Under the pieces are notes generated by a model that worked only from the letters and a program-made list of their open reading frames with translations, did no database searches and was not told where the DNA came from. Both the position numbers and the translations under genes were made by a program. This document shows, piece after piece, positions 15,616 through 24,618 of a stretch of 64,000 bases of DNA. Positions within the stretch are counted from its first letter, which is position 1, and every line of letters starts with the position of its first letter. Location of the stretch: assembly GCA_035534855.1 (NCBI GenBank), contig DATLRD010000088.1, positions 1-64,000 on the forward strand. Reading direction: 5' to 3'. The stretch is from DATARH01 sp035534855 (GTDB lineage Bacteria; Pseudomonadota; Alphaproteobacteria; ATCC43930; CGMCC-115725).

Positions 15616-17286
15616 ATGCCCGGTATGCCCATTCATAAATATCGCCCGTTTGCCCCGATAAACTTGCCCGAGCGAAAATGGCCATCGCGGATCATCGACA
15701 ATGCGCCCGTCTGGTGCAGCGTCGATCTGCGAGACGGCAACCAGGCGCTCATCGAGCCGATGGGTCCGGAAAAAAAGCGCCGCATGTTCGACATGCTGTT
15801 GAAGCTCGGCTTTAAGGAGATAGAGGTCGGGTTTCCGGCTGCTTCGGATACCGACTTTGCTTTTGTCCGCGAGATCATCGACAACAAACTGATCCCCGAC
15901 GACGTCACGATCCAGGTGCTGACCCAGTCGCGCAGCGAATTGATCGACAGGACCTTTGCGGCGATCCGCGGAACCAAGCGCGCAATCGTCCATCTCTACA
16001 ACTCGACCTCGGAGCTGCAGCGCCGGGTCGTCTTCGGTCTCGACAAGGCCGGCATCATCGACATCGCCGTGACCGGCGCGCGGCAGATCCGCGCGCTCGC
16101 CGAGGCGATGCCCGAAACCGAGATCGTCTACCAGTATTCGCCCGAAAGCTTCACCGGCACCGAGCTCGACTTCGCGGTCGAGATTTGCGAGGCGGTGATG
16201 GATGTCTGGCGGCCGACGCCGCAGCACAAGATGATCGTCAACCTTCCGGCGACGGTCGAGATGGCGACGCCCAACGTCCACGCCGACCAGATCGAGTGGT
16301 TTGGCCGCCATATCCGCGACCGCGACAGCCTGATCCTGAGCCTGCACCCGCACAACGACCGCGGCTGCGCGGTGGCGGCGACCGAGCTCGGCCTGATGGC
16401 CGGTGCCGATCGGGTCGAAGGCACGCTGTTCGGCAATGGCGAGCGCACCGGCAATGTCGACGTGATCACGCTGGCGCTCAACCTGTACAGCCAGGGCATC
16501 GATCCCGGCCTCGTCATCACCGACATCGACGAGGTGGTGCGCACCTCGGAATACTGCACCCAGCTGCCGGTACCCCCGCGCCACCCCTATGCCGGCGAGC
16601 TGGTCTACACCGCGTTTTCCGGCTCGCACCAGGATGCAATCAAGAAAGGGTTCGACGCGCTGAAGAAGCGCAACGACGATCTGTTCGAGGTGCCCTATTT
16701 GCCGATCGACCCCAAGGATCTGGGCCGCTCCTATGAGGCGGTGATCCGGGTCAATTCGCAATCCGGCAAGGGCGGCGTTGCCTATCTGCTGAAGGAAGAT
16801 CACGGGCTCGACCTGCCGCGTAACCTGCAGATCGAGTTTTCCAAGGTCGTGCAGGAGGTGACCGACCGCACCGGCAAGGAAATGACGAGCGCCGACATAT
16901 GGTCGCTGTTTCAGAGCACCTATCTGAATGGCGGCATCCGGCTGGTCGACTACACGCTTCTGCCCGAGCCGCGCGCCGGCGAGCGGCGCATCGCCGCCAC
17001 TGTGGCGATTGACGGCGACGAGCGCGCGATCGAGGGCGTGGGCAACGGCCCGATCGCCGCGTTTGTCGCTGCGCTGCGGCGCGAGTGCGGGGTCGATGTC
17101 ACGTTTCTCGATTATCACGAGAACGCGGTCGGCGCCGGCGCCGACGCACAGGCGGCGGCCTATGTCCAGATCGCCGGCCCGGACGGCGAAAGCCTGTTCG
17201 GCGTTGGCATGGACAGCGACATCGTCACCGCCTCGCTGAAGGCGGTGGCGAGCGCCGCCAACCGCGCCCGCGCCGCCGCGAAGTAA
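15616..17286 (+). CDS. leuA: 2-Isopropylmalate synthase, long form
   Basis: A 556-residue enzyme condensing acetyl-CoA and 2-oxoisovalerate, the first committed step of leucine synthesis. It has the HMGL-like TIM barrel with DLRDGNQALIEPM (metal and catalytic residues) and SLHPHNDRGCAVAATELGLMAGADRVEGTLFGNGERTGN (the HxH metal site and GNGE loop). It ends with a C-terminal LeuA dimer domain for leucine feedback (about 430-556). This is the longer LeuA type also found in actinobacteria. The ATG at 15616 is six bases after GGAG; a second ATG four codons on is possible. It is controlled from the complex leader upstream. Confidence 0.95.
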   Translation: MPGMPIHKYRPFAPINLPERKWPSRIIDNAPVWCSVDLRDGNQALIEPMGPEKKRRMFDMLLKLGFKEIEVGFPAASDTDFAFVREIIDNKLIPDDVTIQVLTQSRSELIDRTFAAIRGTKRAIVHLYNSTSELQRRVVFGLDKAGIIDIAVTGARQIRALAEAMPETEIVYQYSPESFTGTELDFAVEICEAVMDVWRPTPQHKMIVNLPATVEMATPNVHADQIEWFGRHIRDRDSLILSLHPHNDRGCAVAATELGLMAGADRVEGTLFGNGERTGNVDVITLALNLYSQGIDPGLVITDIDEVVRTSEYCTQLPVPPRHPYAGELVYTAFSGSHQDAIKKGFDALKKRNDDLFEVPYLPIDPKDLGRSYEAVIRVNSQSGKGGVAYLLKEDHGLDLPRNLQIEFSKVVQEVTDRTGKEMTSADIWSLFQSTYLNGGIRLVDYTLLPEPRAGERRIAATVAIDGDERAIEGVGNGPIAAFVAALRRECGVDVTFLDYHENAVGAGADAQAAAYVQIAGPDGESLFGVGMDSDIVTASLKAVASAANRARAAAK

Positions 17287-17302
17287 CCGGCGAGACGCGG
17301 CG

Positions 17303-17380
17303 CCACCCCCGCGAAAAGCGGGGGCCCAGGGGCAGGCGCTCGACGGGTTGCTCTGGGTTTCCGCTTGCGCGGGAACGACG
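17303..17380. repeat. Dispersed REP-like hairpin element (type A)
   Basis: The element begins with CCCCCGC-GAAAA-GCGGGGG (17306-17324) and ends with GCTTGCGCGGGAACGACG. This pair of hairpins is typical of REP-like intergenic repeats in alphaproteobacterial genomes. It sits in the gap after leuA and may also act as its terminator. Confidence 0.55.
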
Positions 17381-17443
17381 ATAAATGTCCTGGAGCGCGT
17401 CAACTCGTTACCGGTCAAGCCCGCGGAGGAAGGGAGACGAGGA

Positions 17444-18469
17444 ATGGGAAGCACGTTTCGCCTCGCCCTGCGAGGTCTCGCGGTGATCGGGGCATCGCTG
17501 GCCGCGGTGCCTGCCTTGGCCAACGATTCGACCGCCGAGCTGGCAACCGGCGGGTTGGTATTCGTAAAGAATCCGAACGTGACGATGCGTTCCGAGGATC
17601 TGTTCGTCTCGACCGGGCAGATCCAGGTGACCTATCGCTTCTACAACAACAGCGACCAGAAGGTGACCAATCTGGTCGCGTTTCCGATGCCCGACATCAC
17701 CTTCGACAACCCCGACGCGAACATTGCGATCCCGACCGAGGACCCGGTCAATTTCCTCGGCTTTGCCACCACCGCCGACGGCGCGCCGGTCGCCACCCAG
17801 GTCGAGCAGAAGGCGATTGCCAACGGCATCGATCAGACCGCGCTGTTGAAGAGCCTCGGGATCCCGCTGGCGCCGCAATCGCCGGCAACCAGCAAGGCGC
17901 TCGACGCGCTGCCCAAGGACAAATGGCAGCAGCTGATCAATCTCGGCCTCGCGGCGATTGACGAATACGGCACCACCCCCGACCTCCAGATGCAGCAGCA
18001 CCTCGAGCCGCGCTGGACATTAAAGACCACCTATTACTGGCAGCAGACCTTTCCGCCCCGTCGGGAACTTGTGATCCGCCACCAGTACAAGCCGAGCGTC
18101 GGGGCCAGCGCCGGCAGCCTGATCGGCACTTCGCTGGCCGAGGACGATCGCGATTATGCCGCGAAATACTGTATCGATTCCGCCTTTGTCGCGGCGGCGA
18201 CGCGGGTGCAGCAGGCAGCGAAGCAAAACCCCAGCCGCTACGTCTCGGAAGAGCGGATCGACTACATCCTTAAGACCGGCGCCAACTGGGACGGCCCGAT
18301 CGCCGAATTCAAGCTGACCGTCGACAAGGGCCGCCCCGCCAACCTGGTCAGCTTTTGCGGCAACGGGGTGAGGAAGGTATCGCCAACCCGGTTCCAGGTC
18401 GACTACACCAACTTCACCCCGACTTCCGACCTCGCCGTCCTGATCCTGGTGCCGATGACCGCGCAGTAG
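17444..18469 (+). CDS. DUF4424-family exported protein
   Basis: A 341-residue protein with a cleavable signal peptide (about residues 1-27, ending VPALA|ND). The mature part starts NDSTAELATGGLVFVKNPNV and continues with MRSEDLFVSTGQIQVTYRFYN, which I recognise as the DUF4424 opening. The rest is beta-rich and ends with KVSPTRFQVDYTNFTPTSDL. The function of the family is not known to me; it is periplasmic or outer-membrane associated by its signal. The ATG at 17444 follows a long purine-rich ribosome-binding region (GGAGGAAGGGAGACGAGG). Confidence 0.85.
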   Translation: MGSTFRLALRGLAVIGASLAAVPALANDSTAELATGGLVFVKNPNVTMRSEDLFVSTGQIQVTYRFYNNSDQKVTNLVAFPMPDITFDNPDANIAIPTEDPVNFLGFATTADGAPVATQVEQKAIANGIDQTALLKSLGIPLAPQSPATSKALDALPKDKWQQLINLGLAAIDEYGTTPDLQMQQHLEPRWTLKTTYYWQQTFPPRRELVIRHQYKPSVGASAGSLIGTSLAEDDRDYAAKYCIDSAFVAAATRVQQAAKQNPSRYVSEERIDYILKTGANWDGPIAEFKLTVDKGRPANLVSFCGNGVRKVSPTRFQVDYTNFTPTSDLAVLILVPMTAQ

Positions 18470-18487
18470 CCGCGCGCCTCGGCCGGC

Positions 18488-19327
18488 TCAGGCCGTGTGC
18501 TTGCGAATAAAGGCGCGCATACGCTCGATCGCCGGCTTGGCGTAGGGCGCGTCCGGTTTGCCTGTCATGAAGCCGTGATTGGCACCCTCGTAGAGCTGCA
18601 ATTCGCAGTCACCGCCGGCTTTTTTGTAATCGGCGACGAAGCTGCGCATCAATTCGACTGGCACCCATTCGTCCTTGTCGCCGCCGAACACCAGCGCCGG
18701 CGGCAGATCGCATTTCTCGCCGCGCTTCAACATCAACGGCGGCGCGGCCTCGGCATGGGCGTCCTCGGTCAGCCAGAACGTGTCGTGCAGGTGCACCAGA
18801 TCTTTGTTGCCGGCCCTCTTGGCGAGGTTGTAGCGCAATAGCGGGTCGAGCACGCCCCAGCCGGAAATGACCCAGGCCTGCCGCGCATCGACCCCGGCCG
18901 GGCCGGGCAGCACCGCATAGCGCGGGTCGGTCGCGCGCATCGCCGCGAGCAATACCTGATGGCCGCCGCTCGACGTGCCAAACGAGCCGACCCATTCGGC
19001 CCGGCTCTTGAACTCGCGGGCGTTGGCCTTGAGCCAGCGCACGCCGAGGTTGATGTCCTGGATCGAGCCGGGGTGCGGCGCCTCGGGCGGCATGCGGAAA
19101 TCGATCGACGCGACAAAGATGCCGCTTTCGGCCAGCGCCTTGGCCATGAAGTCGTTGTCGGTGCGGTCCTTGCTGGTCCACGCCCCGCCATGCACCTGCA
19201 GCGCCGCCGGGAACGGGCCGGCGCCGCTCGGACGGTAAAGCCGGGCCAGCATCGGTTTGCCGCCTTGGCGCTGATATTCGACGTCTTCGATGGTTATCGT
19301 ATGGCGGGCTTCGAGCGCATCGGGCAT
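18488..19327 (-). CDS. Alpha/beta-hydrolase, HSL-like esterase
   Basis: A 279-residue serine esterase. The oxyanion motif is LQVHGGAWTSKD, the nucleophile elbow is GTSSGGHQ, the acidic residue is in VFGGDKDEWVP and the catalytic His is in YEGANHGFMTG. No signal peptide, so it is cytoplasmic. Size and motifs fit carboxylesterases of the Aes/BD-FAE type acting on small esters; the substrate is unknown. It is divergent from the luciferase-like oxidoreductase, and the two could be used together on an ester or ketone substrate. Confidence 0.88.
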   Translation of the reverse strand: MPDALEARHTITIEDVEYQRQGGKPMLARLYRPSGAGPFPAALQVHGGAWTSKDRTDNDFMAKALAESGIFVASIDFRMPPEAPHPGSIQDINLGVRWLKANAREFKSRAEWVGSFGTSSGGHQVLLAAMRATDPRYAVLPGPAGVDARQAWVISGWGVLDPLLRYNLAKRAGNKDLVHLHDTFWLTEDAHAEAAPPLMLKRGEKCDLPPALVFGGDKDEWVPVELMRSFVADYKKAGGDCELQLYEGANHGFMTGKPDAPYAKPAIERMRAFIRKHTA

Positions 19328-19450
19328 GGGGTTCCTCCGCAGAAGGGGGCTGAACTCTAGCAGCCCGCCCCGCCGGCGTCTGCCCTTGCCGAGCGTGGCG
19401 GATCGGGGTCATTCTTTGCCTCAGGCAACAGAACGGGGCACGGCGGCACC

Positions 19451-20593
19451 ATGATCAAGCGGTTTCACGTGATTTATGTCGGCCAGATCGAGCTCGACAA
19501 TGTCGGGATCAACGGCACTCCGGCCAATGAGCGTCGTTATTCCAACGAGCGGCTGAGCGAGGTGTTCGAGACCTCGCGGCAGGTTGCCCGGGTCATGGAC
19601 GAGCTCGGTTATTACTGCCTGTGGGCGGCCGAGCATCATTTCCAGCACGAAGGCTATGAGTGCATCCCCAATCTGATCCAGTGGGGGCTGTGGCTTGCGA
19701 CGCAGACCAAGCAGCTCAAATTGGGCTGCGGCTTCAATGTGCTGCCGATGTGGCATCCGCTCCGCCTCGCCGAGGATTATGCGATGGCCGATCTCGTCAC
19801 CGACGGGCGGGTCGTGCTCGGGCTCGGGCGCGGCTATCATACGCGCGAAGTGGAGACCTTTGGCGGGCCGCTGCTCGATACCGTAGCCAACCGCGAGATC
19901 TTCGAGGAAGGCGTGCAGCTGATGCTGAAGGCCTTCAACGAGGAATCGTTCCGCCACGAGGGCAAGTATTTCACCTGCCCGCCGGCGGTGCCGTATCGCG
20001 GCTACGACCTCAAGGAATTGACCCTGGTGCCGCGGCCCAAGCACCTGCCGGTCGAGATCTTCATGCCGATCGCCAGCGGCCGCACGATCGACATGATGGC
20101 GCAATACGGCATGAAGCCGATGGTGACCCTGAACGGCGCCAAGATCCTCGACGACGTGATCCGCGCCTATCACGATGCCTGCGCCCGCCATGGGCGGCAG
20201 AAGCAGCTCGGCGAAGACTTCATCTGGGGCGCCGGCATCTACCTCGCCGACAACCAGGAAGCGGCGATCCGCCGGCTCGAGCCGGCGCATGACGAGCGCT
20301 TCAAGTGGTTCGCACCGTTCGGCTTTGTGCGCTACGCCGACGAGCACGGCCGCACCTGGGGCACGCCGGGCGCGCCGGCGCACATCCCGTCGCTGCGCGA
20401 CGGGGTGCAGCAAAAGGCGTGGTTCTGCGGCACGCCGGCGCAGATCATCGACGGCATCAAATCGGTCGAAGCGCAGTATCCCGGGCTCGAAGATTTCATG
20501 ATCCACTGGGCCGAAGGCCTGCCGCCCGGCGAATTCATCGAGCAGTTGCGCTGGTTTGCCCGCGACGTGATGCCGGCGTTCCAGAATCGGTAG
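19451..20593 (+). CDS. LLM-class flavin-dependent oxidoreductase
   Basis: A 380-residue bacterial-luciferase-like monooxygenase using reduced FMN supplied by a separate reductase. Typical blocks are YYCLWAAEHHFQHEGYECIPN, the LKLGCGFNVLPMWHPLRLAEDYAMADLVTDGRVVLGLGRGYH stretch, and the FAPFGFVRYADEHGRTWGTPG insertion. The (beta/alpha)8 fold is clear, but the substrate cannot be told from sequence. The adjoining convergent gene is the UspA protein. Confidence 0.9.
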   Translation: MIKRFHVIYVGQIELDNVGINGTPANERRYSNERLSEVFETSRQVARVMDELGYYCLWAAEHHFQHEGYECIPNLIQWGLWLATQTKQLKLGCGFNVLPMWHPLRLAEDYAMADLVTDGRVVLGLGRGYHTREVETFGGPLLDTVANREIFEEGVQLMLKAFNEESFRHEGKYFTCPPAVPYRGYDLKELTLVPRPKHLPVEIFMPIASGRTIDMMAQYGMKPMVTLNGAKILDDVIRAYHDACARHGRQKQLGEDFIWGAGIYLADNQEAAIRRLEPAHDERFKWFAPFGFVRYADEHGRTWGTPGAPAHIPSLRDGVQQKAWFCGTPAQIIDGIKSVEAQYPGLEDFMIHWAEGLPPGEFIEQLRWFARDVMPAFQNR

Positions 20594-20597
20594 GGGG

Positions 20598-21425
20598 TCA
20601 GCGCACGATCAGCAGGCCACAGGCGGCGTGCGCCGCCACCTGGCGCAGCCAGCCGGGTTGGGTGCCGATCGACCCGGCGCCCAGCACCAGCAGCGCGCAA
20701 TCGAGCTCGGCAAAGCGCTCGAGCAGCGCGGTCGCTTCGTCTGGCGCCAGTTCGATCTGCACGTGCAGCGCGTAAGGCGCGAGGCGGTCGCCGAGCCAAT
20801 CCTCGAACCCCGGGGCCGCAGCTAGGTCGGCGGGGCAGGCGACGGTCAGCACGCCACCGATCGCCGCGGCGCAATGCGCGGCGGCGTCGAGTACGCGCAG
20901 CGAGGCCTGCTCGCGGTCGCGCAACAGGGTTACGACGGCGCCGTGCACCGCCGCCCATTCGCAATGCACGACGAGAAACGAGGCGCCGGCGCTTTCGAGC
21001 GTCTGCCACCAGCGGCATTCGATGCGGAAATGCGTGCCGACCGGGCGGGTCGCCGAGCCGGCGACCAGCAGGTCGCGCTCCGAGGCGATCAATGCCGCGT
21101 CGGCTGCCGCGCCCGGCGCGATCTCGAACGACCACTCGACGCCATAGCGCCGCGCCGCCGCCTCGACATCGCGCCGCGCCGCTGCGGCAAACGCTCGAAT
21201 CTGGCGCTCGACGCTCTCTTCGGTGATCTGCTCGATGCCGACGCCAAAGCTGAACTGGCGGGCAAACGGCAGGCGTGACAGGTGGATCAGGTCGGAATCC
21301 TCGACAAAGACGCCGTGCAGGCGGGCGCCCCAGCGCCGGGCGAGGCGGGCGGCCGTGTCGAGCGCGGCGCGGTGCTCGGCGGCGACGTCGAGCGGCACCA
21401 CGACCCGCTCGATCAGCCCCCTCAC
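20598..21425 (-). CDS. Universal stress protein with tandem Usp domains
   Basis: A 275-residue protein with two UspA-like halves. The first starts GLIERVVVPLDVAAEHRAAL and has ARLHGVFVEDSDL; the second ends CALLVLGAGSIGTQPGWLRQ and CGLLIVR. The exact ATP-binding glycine motif is not well kept. The GTG start at 21425 overlaps the protease stop by four bases (GTGA), so the two are coupled. The context suggests a role in protein-quality or stress response. Confidence 0.78.
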   Translation of the reverse strand: MRGLIERVVVPLDVAAEHRAALDTAARLARRWGARLHGVFVEDSDLIHLSRLPFARQFSFGVGIEQITEESVERQIRAFAAAARRDVEAAARRYGVEWSFEIAPGAAADAALIASERDLLVAGSATRPVGTHFRIECRWWQTLESAGASFLVVHCEWAAVHGAVVTLLRDREQASLRVLDAAAHCAAAIGGVLTVACPADLAAAPGFEDWLGDRLAPYALHVQIELAPDEATALLERFAELDCALLVLGAGSIGTQPGWLRQVAAHAACGLLIVR

Positions 21426-23899
21426 GGCTGCGACCCTCCACCGCCCATCGCATGGCGCATCAGCGAGGCCGCCTTTTCGGCCAGCATGTCGAGCCGCGTG
21501 GCGATGCGGTGGTTGAGCGTGCCCTCGGGATAGGCGCCGTCCGGGCTCGGCGCGCCGGCCGGCACGCCGGTCAGCAGCTCGAGCCCCTGGTCGATCGTCG
21601 CAATCGGCAGGATACGGAATTTTCCCGCCTCGGCCGCGGCGACCACATCGTGGCGCAGCATCAGGTGCTTGACGTTGCTGTCGGGGATGATGACGCCCTG
21701 CTCGCCGCTGAGCCCGGTCAGCCGACAGACGTCGAAAAAGCCTTCGATCTTTTCGTTGACCCCGCCGATCGCCTGGATCTGGCCGTGCTGGTCGACCGAA
21801 CCGGTGATCGCAAAGCATTGCCTGATCGGCGCGTCGGCGAGCGCCGAGAGCAGCGCCAGCAGTTCCGCCGCCGAAGCGCTGTCGCCGTCGACCCCGCCAT
21901 AGGACTGCTCGAACACCAGGCTGGCATTGAGCGAGAGCGGCCGGGTGGCGCCAAAGCGGCCGCCGAGAAAGCCCGACAGGATCAGCACACCTTTTGAGTG
22001 CAGCGGCCCGCCGAGTGCGACCTCGCGCTCGATGTCGACGACCTCGCCGCGCCCCAGCCGGATTTGCGCGGTGATGCGCGTCGGGTTGCCGAACCCGATC
22101 GAACCGAGCGTCATCACTGACAGCCCGTTGATCTGCCCGACCGCCTCGCCCGAGGTGCGGATGCGGATCGTACCGCGGCGGATCTCTTCCTGGATCCGGC
22201 GATAGATGCGGTCGCTGCGGCGGAATTGGGCGTCGAGCGCAGCCTGCACCTCGGCGGTGCCGACTACCTCCTTGCCGGCATCGGCGGCGATCTGGTCCGC
22301 CTGCTGCAGCAGGTCTGACAGCGATCTAAGGCTGGTCGACAGCCGCTCGGCGTCGCCGGCAAGCCGCGACGAGTGCTCGATGACTCGGCCGACCGCGGCG
22401 TTGTCGAAGCAGCGCAGTTTGCTGTGGCGCATCATCGTCGCGATAAGCCGGGCATAGAGCAGGGTCATATCGCCGGTGCGCTCGACCCGATCCTCGAAAT
22501 CGGCCGCGATCTTGAACAACTCGGCGAATTCGTCGTCGTGCGTGCTCAACAGGTAATACAGATCCGGCGGGCCGATCAGCACGATCTTGACGTTGAGCGG
22601 GATCGGCTGCGGCTCGAGCGAGACCGTGCTGACCATGCTCAGCAGCTGCTCGATCGATTCGATCCTGATCTCGCTGGCGGTGAGCGCGCGCTTCAGCGAT
22701 GGCCAGGCGAAATTGCCGAGCAGCAGCTTGGGCGCTTCGATGATCAGATAGCCGCCATTGGCGCGATGCAGTGCGCCCGGCGTCAGCAGGTTGAAATCGG
22801 TGATCAGCGCCCCGAAGCGCGCGAGGTGCTCGATGCGGCCAACCAGCGTCTGGTGGTTCGGGTTGTCCTCGAACACGACCGGCGCGCCTTTGCGCCCGCC
22901 GTTATCGACGATGACGTTGACCTGATAGCGGCGAAACCGGCTGTCCTCGATCGCGGCCGACACGCCGGTCGGCACCGGCGTGTCGGATTGCGGCAGGCTC
23001 GGGGGGGTGATGAAATCGTCGACGTTTTCTTTGATGTCGCGCTCGACCGCGTCGAGATAGGCGACCACCGCCGGCATTTCCTGATAGCCGGCGCGCAGAT
23101 CGCCGATCAGATGGCCGACGGCAAACCCGGTGGTCTCGCGGTTGAGGTCGCGGATCGCGTCGCGATGCTCGCGCTCCCATTGCGGTACCTGCCGCATCAC
23201 CGTTTCGAGATTGGCCTGGGTTGCCTCGATCTCCTTCTGGATCGCACTGCGCTCGTCTTCGGGCATCGCTTCGAAGATTTCCGGCGTCACCACCTTGCCG
23301 TCGCGCTTCGGCGCCATCGCCAGGCCGGTCGGGGTACGGATCAGTGCGATGTTGCGGCTCTCGGCCTCGCGCTGCACCGTATTGAAGGCTTCGTCGCTGC
23401 GCTGCTTGAACTGCTGCTCGATGACCTCGCGCCGCGCGCGGTATTCGTCGCGCTCGAATGCCGCGGGCAGCGCGGCCCGCAATTCCTCGATCAGGCGCTT
23501 CATCGCGTCGGCGAGCTTCACGCCTTGGCCGGGTGGCAGCGAGAGGGCGGTCGGCTTTTGCGGATCGTCGAAATTGTTGATGTAGCACCAGTCGGGCGGC
23601 GTCTCATCGGTCGCCGCCTGGGCGTTCAACAGCCGCTCGACCAGGTTGTGTCGCCCGCTTCCGGCGATGCCCAGAGCATAGACGTTATAGCCTTGCTGGC
23701 GCATGCGTACGGCAAAGCGGATCGCCTCGGCGGCGCGTTCCTGGCCGAACTCTATCGGCGCGTCGGGCAATTCGCTGCACAACTCGAACGGCAGGTCGCG
23801 CAGTTCGCACCGCCGGTAGAGCAGAGCCGCTGGAAGCGGCTGTGCCAGTTCGAAGGCGGGGGTGCCGGCCGGTCGGCCGGTCTCGGAAAGATCGTTCAT
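21422..23899 (-). CDS. LonB-like ATP-dependent protease (AAA_32 type)
   Basis: An 825-residue protein with an N-terminal AAA-like region and a C-terminal Lon protease domain. The P-loop is degenerate, GIAGSGRHNLV at about residues 77-87, with Arg where Lys is usual, as in related proteobacterial proteins. A coiled-coil insertion follows (about 140-260). The proteolytic domain has the Ser in GGVDGDSASAAELL and the Lys in GGVNEKIEGFFDVC. No membrane segments are visible, so it is soluble. It is coupled to the downstream UspA gene. Confidence 0.9.
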   Translation of the reverse strand: MNDLSETGRPAGTPAFELAQPLPAALLYRRCELRDLPFELCSELPDAPIEFGQERAAEAIRFAVRMRQQGYNVYALGIAGSGRHNLVERLLNAQAATDETPPDWCYINNFDDPQKPTALSLPPGQGVKLADAMKRLIEELRAALPAAFERDEYRARREVIEQQFKQRSDEAFNTVQREAESRNIALIRTPTGLAMAPKRDGKVVTPEIFEAMPEDERSAIQKEIEATQANLETVMRQVPQWEREHRDAIRDLNRETTGFAVGHLIGDLRAGYQEMPAVVAYLDAVERDIKENVDDFITPPSLPQSDTPVPTGVSAAIEDSRFRRYQVNVIVDNGGRKGAPVVFEDNPNHQTLVGRIEHLARFGALITDFNLLTPGALHRANGGYLIIEAPKLLLGNFAWPSLKRALTASEIRIESIEQLLSMVSTVSLEPQPIPLNVKIVLIGPPDLYYLLSTHDDEFAELFKIAADFEDRVERTGDMTLLYARLIATMMRHSKLRCFDNAAVGRVIEHSSRLAGDAERLSTSLRSLSDLLQQADQIAADAGKEVVGTAEVQAALDAQFRRSDRIYRRIQEEIRRGTIRIRTSGEAVGQINGLSVMTLGSIGFGNPTRITAQIRLGRGEVVDIEREVALGGPLHSKGVLILSGFLGGRFGATRPLSLNASLVFEQSYGGVDGDSASAAELLALLSALADAPIRQCFAITGSVDQHGQIQAIGGVNEKIEGFFDVCRLTGLSGEQGVIIPDSNVKHLMLRHDVVAAAEAGKFRILPIATIDQGLELLTGVPAGAPSPDGAYPEGTLNHRIATRLDMLAEKAASLMRHAMGGGGSQP

Positions 23900-23926
23900 C
23901 CGTTCGGTTTCCGCCCTGGCGGCTGT

Positions 23927-24562
23927 TCAGCGCGCGCGAACGTAGCGGCGGCAATCGGCGCGCAGATAGTCGCGGAAATGCGGCCGCATCTTTTCGGTCC
24001 ACGGTGTATTGGCTGCCGCTTTCCAAGCTGCCGACTCGGTCACCCCTTCGCGCGCGAAATGGTAGACCGCGGCATAGCGCTGGGTCGCGCCGGTGCCGCG
24101 ATAGCGCCGGGCGCACAGCACCCCCGGCACGCCGGCCAGCGCGTCGAGATGCTCCTCGTTATACCAGGCGTTGAATTCGGCTTCGTGCTCAGGCACGACA
24201 TTCATCGAAATCAGGAGGATTGCCGCCGCGTCGCCGATTGGGGCCAGCTTTTCGCCTGGCTTTACCTGCTCGCCTTCCAGGCGGATGAGGCCCTTGGTCT
24301 TGCCGGTGACACGTTTGGTCCACGGGCTGCCGTTGGCGCCGCCGACCTTCTTATACGGCTCGCTGAACAGCACGTCGCGGTTTTCGAGGTCGTAGAGCGC
24401 GACCGACACTTTCGGGTTGGACATGCCGATAAACCGTTCGGCATTGAGGAAGCCGGGCACGGCGAGCCGCTCGGGGATGTGTTCGGTATCGTACCAGTCG
24501 TTGAACTCGTCCTCGGCCACCGCGGTGAAATCCATCGCCGCGATCAGGATGCCCTTTGCCAT
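23927..24562 (-). CDS. Tandem EthD-like (dimeric alpha-beta barrel) protein
   Basis: A 211-residue protein with two copies of an EthD-like half barrel. The first has FNDWYDTEHIPERLAVPGFLNAERF and the second FNAWYNEEHLDALAGVPGVLCARRY. Such ferredoxin-like barrels bind small hydrophobic molecules and often assist degradative enzymes; catalysis is not assured. The ATG at 24562 follows GGAGGAAACG. It lies 56 bases after the cyclase gene and is likely co-transcribed with it, implying a shared catabolic route. Confidence 0.8.
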   Translation of the reverse strand: MAKGILIAAMDFTAVAEDEFNDWYDTEHIPERLAVPGFLNAERFIGMSNPKVSVALYDLENRDVLFSEPYKKVGGANGSPWTKRVTGKTKGLIRLEGEQVKPGEKLAPIGDAAAILLISMNVVPEHEAEFNAWYNEEHLDALAGVPGVLCARRYRGTGATQRYAAVYHFAREGVTESAAWKAAANTPWTEKMRPHFRDYLRADCRRYVRAR

Positions 24563-24618
24563 CGTTTCCTCCGCCGAATTTTTCGCATCGTCGCCGAGAC
24601 CGGCGCGGTTTACCAGCC

